In this document: positions 25,858-33,420 of the stretch, piece after piece
Position numbering within the stretch: position 1 is the stretch's first letter
How the letters are laid out: each line of letters begins with the position of its first letter
Source: Anoxynatronum sibiricum
GTDB lineage: Bacteria > Bacillota > Clostridia > Peptostreptococcales > Tindalliaceae
NCBI RefSeq assembly: GCF_039414295.1
Contig: NZ_JBCITM010000024.1
Coordinates: 1 to 48,568, forward strand
Length of the DNA: 48,568 nt
Reading direction: 5' to 3'
The notes under the pieces: generated by a model
Seen by the model: the letters and a program-made list of their open reading frames with translations, nothing else
Database searches by the model: none
What the model was told of the DNA's origin: nothing
Made by a program: the position numbers and the translations under genes

Positions 25858-26886
25858 TTATTTCTTTCTGGCATTTTTACGCATATCAATGATAACCGCC
25901 ACAACGATGATCATCCCTTCAATAATCTGCTGCCAGTAGGCATGAACACCCAGCAGTGTCAGTCCATTTCTCAGTACACTCAGCACCAGCGCCCCCACAA
26001 CAGCGCCCCATACGGTTCCTATTCCTCCAGCATGACTGGTGCCCCCAATGGTGGTGGCTGCGATGGCTGTCAGTTCGTACCCGGTGGCCGCACCTGGATG
26101 CACACTGCCCACACGGCCTGCGAAAACGATGGCTGCAACCCCTGCCAGCATACCGCAATAAGCATAAATTAAGATCAGGTTCTTCTTTACATTAACGCCG
26201 GATACTTCTGCTGCTTTTATGTTCCCGCCAATGGCGTACACATTTTTGCCAAACTGGGTATTGTTCAGCAATATCCATGTGATGACAATCATGATGCCAT
26301 AAATGATGACAGGAATGGGCACCACACCAAGCCTTCCCCCCAGTCGTGTAAAGGCAGGGGTCAGTGAACTGATGGGGCTGCCCCCAGTGTAAATCAGGGC
26401 AAAGCCACGGGCAATGGTCATCATCCCAAGGGTCGCAATAAACGGAGGGATGCCTGTATAAGACAGTAATCCGCCATTGATGGCTCCAATAAGTGCTCCC
26501 AACAGAACTGCCGCCAGAATAGGAACGATGAGAGGCATTTCTCCCAGTCCGGGAAAGAATTTGCTGGTGGCTGATGCCGACTGGCCCAGACTGGCAGCTA
26601 CGACACCAGTAAGTGCCAAAACAGATCCAACAGAAAGGTCGATTCCTTTTGAGGTGATGACCAGCGTCATACCCAAAGCCATAATTCCGAAAATAGCACT
26701 TTGGGTCAGAACGTTGAAAATATTATTAGGCGTTAAAAAATTGGGTCTTAAGATAGAAATTCCGATAATCATAAGAATCAGGACAAAAACAATCCCATAT
26801 TTTTTGAGAATTTCAATGGCAGCCTGTTTTGCTTTGCCATTTGTTTCATTCTGATTCATTGTCTGTTCTGCCGTTTCTTTTGACAT
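25858..26886 (-). CDS. sugar/inositol ABC transporter permease (RbsC type)
   Basis: A 342-residue BPD_transp_2 permease with about ten helices; the single-gene permease pairs with the fused ATPase upstream. Marks are MALGMTLVITSKGIDLSVGSVLAL near the first third and GGTSHAGGIGTVWGAVVGAL near the end. I chose the ATG at 26886, preceded by GGGGAAGG; a GTG at 26907 is the only earlier choice. Position between ATPase and iolG makes an inositol isomer the likely cargo. Confidence 0.9.
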   Translation of the reverse strand: MSKETAEQTMNQNETNGKAKQAAIEILKKYGIVFVLILMIIGISILRPNFLTPNNIFNVLTQSAIFGIMALGMTLVITSKGIDLSVGSVLALTGVVAASLGQSASATSKFFPGLGEMPLIVPILAAVLLGALIGAINGGLLSYTGIPPFIATLGMMTIARGFALIYTGGSPISSLTPAFTRLGGRLGVVPIPVIIYGIMIVITWILLNNTQFGKNVYAIGGNIKAAEVSGVNVKKNLILIYAYCGMLAGVAAIVFAGRVGSVHPGAATGYELTAIAATTIGGTSHAGGIGTVWGAVVGALVLSVLRNGLTLLGVHAYWQQIIEGMIIVVAVIIDMRKNARKK

Positions 26887-26907
26887 TTTCCTTCCCCCTA
26901 TGAGCAC

Positions 26908-28422
26908 TTAGGCCAGTTTTTCTTTCACCTCTCCAGTGGCATACCGCATGATTTCTTCCTGGGTCAGGTCTTTACGGTTTTCAATAATACCTGTTACCCG
27001 GCCTTCATGCATCACCATAATCCGATCACTCATTCCCATGACTTCCGGGAGTTCTGAAGAGATCATCACGATGGTTTTTCCCTGACCTGCCAGACTGGTG
27101 ATCAGCTTGTGTATTTCTGCTTTCGCCCCCACATCAATTCCCCGGGTAGGCTCATCCAAAAAAAGAATGTCCGGCTCAGTTAGGAGCCACCTGGCCACCA
27201 GTACTTTTTGTTGGTTTCCACCGCTGAGATTTTCAATTTTTTGATAAATACCCGGTGTTTTGACCGACAACGTTTCAATGAATCGATGGGCATCCGTTTT
27301 CATTTTTTTATGATCTACCAGCTTGTTTTTCTTCACATAACTTTTCATGTTGGAAATTGTCATGTTTTGAAGTATATTCAGCATGGGAAAAATCCCGTTC
27401 ATTCGTCGGTCTTCCGTCAGGAGGGCCATTTTATTATTGATGGCATCTTCAGCTGAATGAATGCTGACTCGCTCACCATCAATATAGATCTCACCTTCAG
27501 CCGAACGAATACCGAACACAGCCTCAATCACTTCTGTTCTGCCGGCACCCACCAATCCGGCCACGCCCAGAATCTCCCCTTTGCGCACCTGAAACGACAC
27601 ATTCTTAAAGTGTTTTCCGTTGGAGAGATTTTTGACTTCCAGCTTCACATCTCCAATTTCACAGGCGACTTTGGGGAACATTTCGGTGATGTCCCGTCCC
27701 ACCATCAGTTTGATCATTCGCTCCACTGTCAGGTCAGCCGTCTTCTCTGTTGCAATATACTGGCCGTCCCGAAGCACTGTCACTTTATCGGTAATGGCAA
27801 AGATTTCATCCAGTTTATGTGAAATGTAGATGATGCTTTTTCCATTTTCTTTCAGTTTTCGCATGATGCTGAACAGTTGATCCACTTCTTTGTTGGTAAG
27901 CGCCGATGTGGGCTCATCCATAATGATCAGCTTTGCATTGTATGAAATTGCCTTGGCAATCTCAATCATTTGCATTTTTGCCACTGTCAAATGGCGCATT
28001 TCTGTTCTCGGATCTTCCTTAAGATCGATCATTTCCAGCACTTCTTTGCTCATCTCATACATCTTCTTGTGATCCACCAGACCCAGCCGGTTTTTGGGTT
28101 CACGCCCCAGCCATATGTTCTCCATAATGGGCCGGTGCTCCACCGGATTCAACTCCTGATGAATCATGGAGATTCCCATGTTCAAAGCATCGGCCGTCGA
28201 ATAGTTTTCTATCAGTTTTCCATCAAAATAAATTTCACCTGAAGTCGGTGGATGAATACCAATCAGACACTTCATCAGCGTCGATTTTCCTGCCCCGTTT
28301 TCGCCCATGAGAGCATGAATTTCACCAGGCCCCACGGTTAACTCGGCACTTTTCAGTGCCTGGACACCAGGAAAGTTTTTGATGATGTTTTTCATTTCCA
28401 GTACATGCGGTTGTTCCGTCAT
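26908..28422 (-). CDS. sugar/inositol ABC transporter ATP-binding protein (RbsA/MglA type)
   Basis: 504 residues with two fused ATPase domains. The first has Walker A GENGAGKSTL, Walker B LIIMDEPTSALT and an unusual signature HLTVAKMQMIEIAKA. The second has the degenerate Walker A region GLVGAGRTEVIEAV, signature LSGGNQQKVLVARW and DILFLDEPTRGIDVG, as is normal for carbohydrate uptake class 2. The ATG at 28422 has GGGGTGG upstream. It drives uptake with the permease at 25858 and the binding protein at 28520. Confidence 0.93.
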   Translation of the reverse strand: MTEQPHVLEMKNIIKNFPGVQALKSAELTVGPGEIHALMGENGAGKSTLMKCLIGIHPPTSGEIYFDGKLIENYSTADALNMGISMIHQELNPVEHRPIMENIWLGREPKNRLGLVDHKKMYEMSKEVLEMIDLKEDPRTEMRHLTVAKMQMIEIAKAISYNAKLIIMDEPTSALTNKEVDQLFSIMRKLKENGKSIIYISHKLDEIFAITDKVTVLRDGQYIATEKTADLTVERMIKLMVGRDITEMFPKVACEIGDVKLEVKNLSNGKHFKNVSFQVRKGEILGVAGLVGAGRTEVIEAVFGIRSAEGEIYIDGERVSIHSAEDAINNKMALLTEDRRMNGIFPMLNILQNMTISNMKSYVKKNKLVDHKKMKTDAHRFIETLSVKTPGIYQKIENLSGGNQQKVLVARWLLTEPDILFLDEPTRGIDVGAKAEIHKLITSLAGQGKTIVMISSELPEVMGMSDRIMVMHEGRVTGIIENRKDLTQEEIMRYATGEVKEKLA

Positions 28423-28463
28423 TTCGCACCACCCCAACTTAATCTTTCATCTGATGTTGAGAT

Positions 28464-28490
28464 GGGGAAAGGGTTTTCCTCCCTTTCCCC
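28464..28490 (-). promoter_or_regulatory. hairpin between binding-protein and ATPase genes
   Basis: A perfect ten-base stem (28464-28473 with 28481-28490) and a seven-base loop. No T run follows on the minus strand, so it is not a full terminator. Hairpins in this spot commonly protect the binding-protein message and lower downstream expression; that role is inferred. Confidence 0.6.
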
Positions 28491-28519
28491 ATTCAGAATC
28501 AATCATTTATTTTTGGTGA

Positions 28520-29479
28520 TTAAAACTCGTCAACGTTGTCAATAGTTACCGGAACAAAGTCGATCCAGGTTAACTGAGACGGTGAGTTGCCCTGAGCTGC
28601 CTGGTGAGCAATCTCGGTTCCCATGTTTCCCTGACCAAAGAGATCTTGGAGAACCGTAGCTGCCAGACTGCCTCCCTTGACAGCTTCTTTGGCATCGGGA
28701 GTTGCATCAACACCCATGACAAGCACATCGTCACGACCCGCTGCCTGAAGTGCCTGAACGGCACCCAGTGCCATTTCATCGTTATTGGCCAAAATGGCGT
28801 TCAGATCGTCCCCATAAGCTGTCAGCCAGTTTTCTGTCAAAGACATTCCCTGGTCACGCTGCCAGTTGCCGGTCTCTTTTGCCAGAATATTGATGCCGGG
28901 ATACTGGGAAAGAATTTCTTCGTTTCCTTCAGTTCGCTTGATGGCACCTTCATTACTCAGGATTCCCATGAGAATTCCCACGTTTCCTTCTTCGCCCATC
29001 ATTTCTACCAAAGCTTCGCCTTGCATACGTCCAGCAACAATTTCCTGTGAACCTACATAGTAGACACCTTCAGGCGGCTGATCTTCACCAAAGGGGTTGC
29101 GGTTGACATACACCAATGGGATACCGGCTTCCTGTGCAGCATCGGTAATGGGACCCATGGCGCTGGTATCAACAGGAACAACCACCAGTGCGTCAACACC
29201 TTGCTCTATCATGGTTTTTACCTGGTCCTGCTGTCGCACAACATCTTCCTGAGCGTCCTGAACCTGAATGGTCAGGCCATTGGCTTCAGCATAAGTTCGT
29301 GCTCCATCTGCCACAAAAGTCTGACCGGTGTCGTTCAGGTTACTGCTGGCATATCCGATGGTCATGGCGCCTTCTTCAGCAGCAGGTGCCTCAGTACCGC
29401 CACCTCCTCCGCCGCCGCATGCTGCCAGCAGCCCTACAGCAAGTACCAACACCAATAACAAGCTTAACTTCTTTTTCAT
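28520..29479 (-). CDS. sugar/inositol ABC transporter substrate-binding lipoprotein
   Basis: A 319-residue periplasmic-binding-protein type 1 fold of the ribose/inositol kind, anchored to the outer face of the membrane. Lipoprotein signal with lipobox LLAAC (Cys21) followed by a glycine-rich linker and TEAPAAEEG. Ligand-site features are TIGYASSNLNDTGQTFVADG, ALVVVPVDTSAMGP, VYVNRNPFGED, ILANNDEMALGAVQAL and VMGVDATPDAKEAV. It is the first transporter gene after the second dehydrogenase. Inositol is the likely ligand by context. Confidence 0.92.
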   Translation of the reverse strand: MKKKLSLLLVLVLAVGLLAACGGGGGGGTEAPAAEEGAMTIGYASSNLNDTGQTFVADGARTYAEANGLTIQVQDAQEDVVRQQDQVKTMIEQGVDALVVVPVDTSAMGPITDAAQEAGIPLVYVNRNPFGEDQPPEGVYYVGSQEIVAGRMQGEALVEMMGEEGNVGILMGILSNEGAIKRTEGNEEILSQYPGINILAKETGNWQRDQGMSLTENWLTAYGDDLNAILANNDEMALGAVQALQAAGRDDVLVMGVDATPDAKEAVKGGSLAATVLQDLFGQGNMGTEIAHQAAQGNSPSQLTWIDFVPVTIDNVDEF

Positions 29480-29626
29480 TCTTTCTTCCCCCTTCTTTCT
29501 TGGTTTTTATTGTGGATCTCTGACACATTTATATTAACAGCTATGCCGTTAATATCGCTAACAGATATATCTTGTACTTCCAGCGGACCCGGTCTAATTC
29601 TATTCACACGGCGACACTGCCAGTGC

Positions 29627-30655
29627 TTACGCGTTGCGTACGTCAATCCAAACCAATTCCTGATCCCGGAAAGACCGGGTCGCCGCCTCAGCAATAATCG
29701 TCGCCCGGGTGCCGTCATAAACACTCACGTCCGGCTTTTCTCCCGTTAAGATGCATTGAGCAAAGGTTTGCAGTTCGTTGAGATAGGCTTGTTCAAATCT
29801 TTCCAGAAAGTTCTGGGCACACTCCTGTCGAACACCGTGCTGGTCAAGAATTTCCACCTGGTTGGCTCTGGGTGTTCCGCCGATTCGAAGGGTTCCATGC
29901 GTTCCGATAATTTCCGTTTCAATATGATATCCATGCGGTGCCGTTCTTCCAGCGACAAAGAAAGCCATGGCATCGTTTTCAAACTGCATTAAAGCAGATA
30001 CATTATCGCCGTCATTAAAGGAAGCAAACTCGGGGTGGAGGTAGCAGCCGCCGACAGCATACACGCTTCGCGCTTCAGCTTGAAGAAACCACCTGGCCAG
30101 ATCAATATCATGAACCGCCATATCCAGAAACTGGCCTCCACTGGTGGGACCAAACCGTATGGCACCTTCAATGGCTGATTCAGGGTCAATGCTATACCCT
30201 CTGAATAAAATGGGTTTTCCAATGGCACCTTCTTCCAGCTTCTTTTTCGCATACTGATAGGAAGGGTCAAAGCGCCGCATGAATCCAAGCATGAAAATCT
30301 GATCTGGATATGCCTCAACTGCTCGTTCGGCCTGCCGGCACTCATCAAGGCTGATCCCCAGCGGTTTTTCGCAAAAGACATGAAGTCCGGCAGCCAGCGC
30401 TTTTTCTATTTGACGGCAGTGATACCCGGAAGGAGACGCAATCAGCACTGCTTGAAGATCGCTTTTCTCAATCATTTCATCAAAATCCACATATCCTTCC
30501 GGAATTTGCCAGGTTTTTTGAAAGTCTTCGACTTCTTCAGGAATGACACTACAAACCGCCTGCAGTTCCAGGTGGGGTATGCGGAATGCCGCATTTTCAG
30601 CATGCTGTCGGCCCAAGCGGCCCAGTCCGACAATACCTGTCCGGATTTTTTTCAA
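29627..30655 (-). CDS. second inositol dehydrogenase-like protein, Gfo/Idh/MocA family
   Basis: 342 residues; Rossmann motif TGIVGLGRLGRQHAENA, KPLGISLDECRQ after HVFCE, and the catalytic region GGQFLDMAVHDIDLARWFL. It is clearly related to, but different from, IolG in this operon, so it may use another isomer (scyllo- or D-chiro-inositol) or interconvert inosose and inositol, as IolW/IolX do in Bacillus; this is inference. The start is TTG at 30655, six bases after GGAGGA; the longer frame to 30724 runs across the promoter. It is the first gene of the operon. Confidence 0.85.
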   Translation of the reverse strand: MKKIRTGIVGLGRLGRQHAENAAFRIPHLELQAVCSVIPEEVEDFQKTWQIPEGYVDFDEMIEKSDLQAVLIASPSGYHCRQIEKALAAGLHVFCEKPLGISLDECRQAERAVEAYPDQIFMLGFMRRFDPSYQYAKKKLEEGAIGKPILFRGYSIDPESAIEGAIRFGPTSGGQFLDMAVHDIDLARWFLQAEARSVYAVGGCYLHPEFASFNDGDNVSALMQFENDAMAFFVAGRTAPHGYHIETEIIGTHGTLRIGGTPRANQVEILDQHGVRQECAQNFLERFEQAYLNELQTFAQCILTGEKPDVSVYDGTRATIIAEAATRSFRDQELVWIDVRNA

Positions 30656-30688
30656 TGATCTTCCTCCGTTCTCTGAATACCCGTTTTC

Positions 30689-30731
30689 ATTATAAACAAT
30701 CAAGATTATCGTAAACGTTTGCATTGATTTC
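30689..30731 (-). promoter_or_regulatory. inositol operon promoter with LacI-type operator
   Basis: A TATAAT -10 (minus strand, 30694-30689) lies about 35 bases before the first start codon. The operator core AAACGTTT (30713-30720) covers the -35 position. The 19 bases 30713-30731 are an exact inverted copy of 30915-30933 in front of the regulator gene. The palindromic CG-centred core is typical for LacI-family operators. Confidence 0.75.
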
Positions 30732-30914
30732 TAAGAAAATAGTATTGTATTTTGAGAAAATTGTCAATAGGCTTACTAAGATATTGCGCACGTTAAATTA
30801 TTAACAAATTTTAAGGCTAGTTTTTCCAACTATTGCAGCATTTAAAAAAATATTCTTTTCAAATCCATCGAGGAAAACGTTCTTTTTAACTGTATATTCT
30901 TTTGAAAATCGCTT
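30732..30914. other. AT-rich spacer between the two operators
   Basis: About 180 very AT-rich bases separate the two operator copies. No gene is seen. The length is suitable for a DNA loop held by a tetrameric LacI-type repressor. Confidence 0.5.
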
Positions 30915-30933
30915 GAAATCAATGCAAACGTTT
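30915..30933 (+). promoter_or_regulatory. second LacI-type operator, upstream of the regulator gene
   Basis: GAAATCAATGCAAACGTTT, identical over 19 bases to the reverse complement of 30713-30731. It lies about 100 bases before the regulator start, upstream of a weak candidate promoter (TTGAAC at 30966, TATCGT at 30989), so the regulator may control itself. Confidence 0.75.
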
Positions 30934-31030
30934 GATATTCTATTCACAAGGATTTTTACTGTTGATTGAACTTTTTGAAAGAATCGTGTATCGTATAGAT
31001 AAAGCATGTCCCCGATGACAGGAGTGGTTC

Positions 31031-32089
31031 ATGATGGCTGTTACCATAAAAGATATCGCCCGGAGGGTTGATTGTTCATATGCAACCGTTTCCAGAGCAC
31101 TTAATAACAAGCCAGGGATCAATCAGCAAACCCGGGAGCGCATCATGGCCGTTGCGCAGGAAATGGGGTATCAGCCCAATGCCATTGCCCGGGGTCTGGT
31201 AACCCAGCGGACACACACCATCGGGCTGGTCATTCCTGATATTGTTAACCCTTTTTTCCCTGAAATTGCCCGGGGTGTGGAGGATGTTGCCAGCGAACAT
31301 GGCTACACCGTTTTTCTATGTAATACCAACTGGAATATGGAGAAAGAGACGGTTTATCTCAAAGCCCTTCAGGAAAAACGGGTGGACGGCATTATCATTA
31401 AACCTGCCTCTGATTTTGACGGTCCTACCACTGGTGACCACAGCTATTTGGAAGATATCCAACTGCCGGTGGTGATTTTCAGCGGACAATCCAGCACTGG
31501 GCGCCATAGTTATATTGAGATCGATAACCTGCGGGGCGGTTTTATTGCCACCAAGCATCTCATCGAGGCTGGCTACCGACGGATCGCCTTTATCGGCGGA
31601 AGAAAAAGTTCGCATTCCAACTCCGAACGACTCAAAGGTTATCAAATGGCTTTGGAGAGTTATGATATGCCGCTTACCGATGAACTAATTGTTAACCATG
31701 ATTTCTACAGCGAAAGCGGCTTTGCCCTGATGGAGGAACTATTGAAACTGCCCAACCCGCCCGACGCTGTTTTTACCGGTAATGATATTATTGCTCTCGG
31801 AGTGCTGGAGTGTCTTCAGCTCCATCGCATCCGCGTTCCTGAAGACTTCGGCGTGGTGGGCTTTGACAACATCATTTTTTCCGGTTATCCCCAGATTCAG
31901 TTGACCACCATTGCTCAGCCCAAGTATCTCATGGGAAAATATGCGGCAGAGGTGCTGCTCAATGAAATTAATGGCAGTGCCACCCGGGGCGTTCGCAAGA
32001 CCATTCTTGAGCCTGAGCTGGTGATTCGCAAAACCACCCGCAAACTGAAGTTTCCCTTTAACGCTGTCAAAGTTGTCAATCATAGTTAA
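31031..32089 (+). CDS. LacI-family transcriptional regulator of the inositol locus
   Basis: 352 residues. The N-terminal helix-turn-helix is VTIKDIARRVDCSYATVSRALNN without change from family form, followed by the hinge helix NAIARGLVTQRTHTIGLVIPD and a sugar-binding core (DIVNPFFPEIARGVED, AFIGGRKSSHSNSERLKGY, AVFTGNDIIALGVLE, VVGFDNIIFSGY, LTTIAQPKYLMGKYAAEVLL). Two ATGs stand in tandem; CAGGAG lies six bases before the first. It is divergent from the inositol operon with matching operators in both promoters, so it very likely represses it and is released by inositol or a breakdown product. Confidence 0.92.
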   Translation: MMAVTIKDIARRVDCSYATVSRALNNKPGINQQTRERIMAVAQEMGYQPNAIARGLVTQRTHTIGLVIPDIVNPFFPEIARGVEDVASEHGYTVFLCNTNWNMEKETVYLKALQEKRVDGIIIKPASDFDGPTTGDHSYLEDIQLPVVIFSGQSSTGRHSYIEIDNLRGGFIATKHLIEAGYRRIAFIGGRKSSHSNSERLKGYQMALESYDMPLTDELIVNHDFYSESGFALMEELLKLPNPPDAVFTGNDIIALGVLECLQLHRIRVPEDFGVVGFDNIIFSGYPQIQLTTIAQPKYLMGKYAAEVLLNEINGSATRGVRKTILEPELVIRKTTRKLKFPFNAVKVVNHS

Positions 32090-32115
32090 AAGCACCGCCG
32101 GTTGGCGGTGCTTTT
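32088..32115. terminator. bidirectional terminator between the LacI gene and cinA
   Basis: AGCACCGCC (32091-32099) pairs perfectly with 32104-32112, flanked by AAA and TTT, so it works on both strands. The stem begins at the regulator's stop codon. Confidence 0.88.
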
Positions 32116-32129
32116 CATTTTATTTGTTT

Positions 32130-33365
32130 TTAGTCTGCTTTTTTCAGTTCCCGCAACAACCAGCACAACGCCATATTGGCGGCAAAAAAACGAATCCGGT
32201 TGCGGTCGCCTCCAAAAGAAATGCGGCGCGTAAGTGTTTCTCCCGCCAGATGCAGGCCCATCCAGATAAGTCCCGCCGGTTCTGCAGGATCCTTAGAAGG
32301 CCCTGCCCAGCCGGTGACCGCTAGACCGATCGCTGCACCACTGATTTCAGCCACCCGCCGGGCCATTGCTGCTGCCATTTCACTGCTGACAGCACCAAAA
32401 GCCTCCAGTTTGTCGGGTTCAATCCCCAACTGTCTGATTTTCGCCTGATTTGTGTAAGGTACCAACCCTTCCAGCAAACAGGCGGACATTCCCGGCACAT
32501 TCACCAATCTTCCTGTGAGCAGTCCTCCCGTCAGGGATTCCGCCACGGCCATGGTTAAATTCCGCTGCCGCAGCAGCAAGTAGATGCTTTCTTCCAGAGA
32601 AGTATTCCCCTGGCCATAGACCAGCTCACCCAAGGCTTCCCTGCATTCTTCCACCGCTGGTATCAACAATATTTCCGCCGCTTCTTCCGTGTCGGCTCTG
32701 GCAGTGATCCGCACATGCACTTCCCCTTCTTTTGCATAGGTGGCAACGGTGGGATTGGACTGCCCGGTGATCAGGTGCCTCAACGCCTCTTCCACATTGC
32801 TCTCGCCGGTGCCGCACACCCGCAGTAACCGGGACTGAAACGTCTGGCTTAAGTGGGGTTTCAGCCTGGGAATGACCTGTTCCTCAAACATGGGAATCAT
32901 TTCCCTGGGTGGCCCGGGCATCATAGCCATATAGCGCCCCTGATCTTCAATCCAGCAGCCTGGTGCCGTTCCCGCCGGATTGGGCAGAATGACAGCACCT
33001 TCAGGGAATGCGGCCTGTTTCCTGGCATTCTCAATGGGTGCAGTTCCCCTTTTTTCATAATAGCGGCGGATGGGTTCCCATATTTCAGGGTGATCCACCA
33101 TGGTGCGGCCAAAATAACTGGCAGCCGTTTCCTTGGTCAGGTCATCCTCCGTGGGTCCCAGACCGCCAGAAATCACCACCAGATCTGCCCGGCCATAGGC
33201 ATGGGCATAGGCTTCCAGAATCCGTTCCGGATTATCCCCCACCACTGTCTGAAAGTAAACGTACACTCCCAACTCCGCCAGGCGTCTGGATAAATACTGG
33301 GCATTCGTGTTGACAATATCTCCCAGTAACAGCTCCGTTCCGATGGATAGAATTTCTGCTCGCAT
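32130..33365 (-). CDS. cinA: CinA family protein (nicotinamide-nucleotide amidase / ADP-ribose pyrophosphatase type)
   Basis: 411 residues, the usual two-domain length. The N-terminal MoeA/MogA-like (COG1058) domain has EILSIGTELLLGDIVNTNA and VISGGLGPTEDDLTKE; the C-terminal deamidase domain has the active-site segment MAVAESLTGGLLTGRL and LAVTGWAGPSKDP. The protein recycles pyridine nucleotides by deamidating NMN; its older name comes from competence genes. AAAGGAG precedes the ATG. It lies 55 bases behind the M28 peptidase gene on the same strand. Confidence 0.93.
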   Translation of the reverse strand: MRAEILSIGTELLLGDIVNTNAQYLSRRLAELGVYVYFQTVVGDNPERILEAYAHAYGRADLVVISGGLGPTEDDLTKETAASYFGRTMVDHPEIWEPIRRYYEKRGTAPIENARKQAAFPEGAVILPNPAGTAPGCWIEDQGRYMAMMPGPPREMIPMFEEQVIPRLKPHLSQTFQSRLLRVCGTGESNVEEALRHLITGQSNPTVATYAKEGEVHVRITARADTEEAAEILLIPAVEECREALGELVYGQGNTSLEESIYLLLRQRNLTMAVAESLTGGLLTGRLVNVPGMSACLLEGLVPYTNQAKIRQLGIEPDKLEAFGAVSSEMAAAMARRVAEISGAAIGLAVTGWAGPSKDPAEPAGLIWMGLHLAGETLTRRISFGGDRNRIRFFAANMALCWLLRELKKAD

Positions 33366-33420
33366 GGTCTTTCTCCTTTATGGCTTGTTTTAGTTCATTT
33401 CTCACGCCATCATTATCTGA

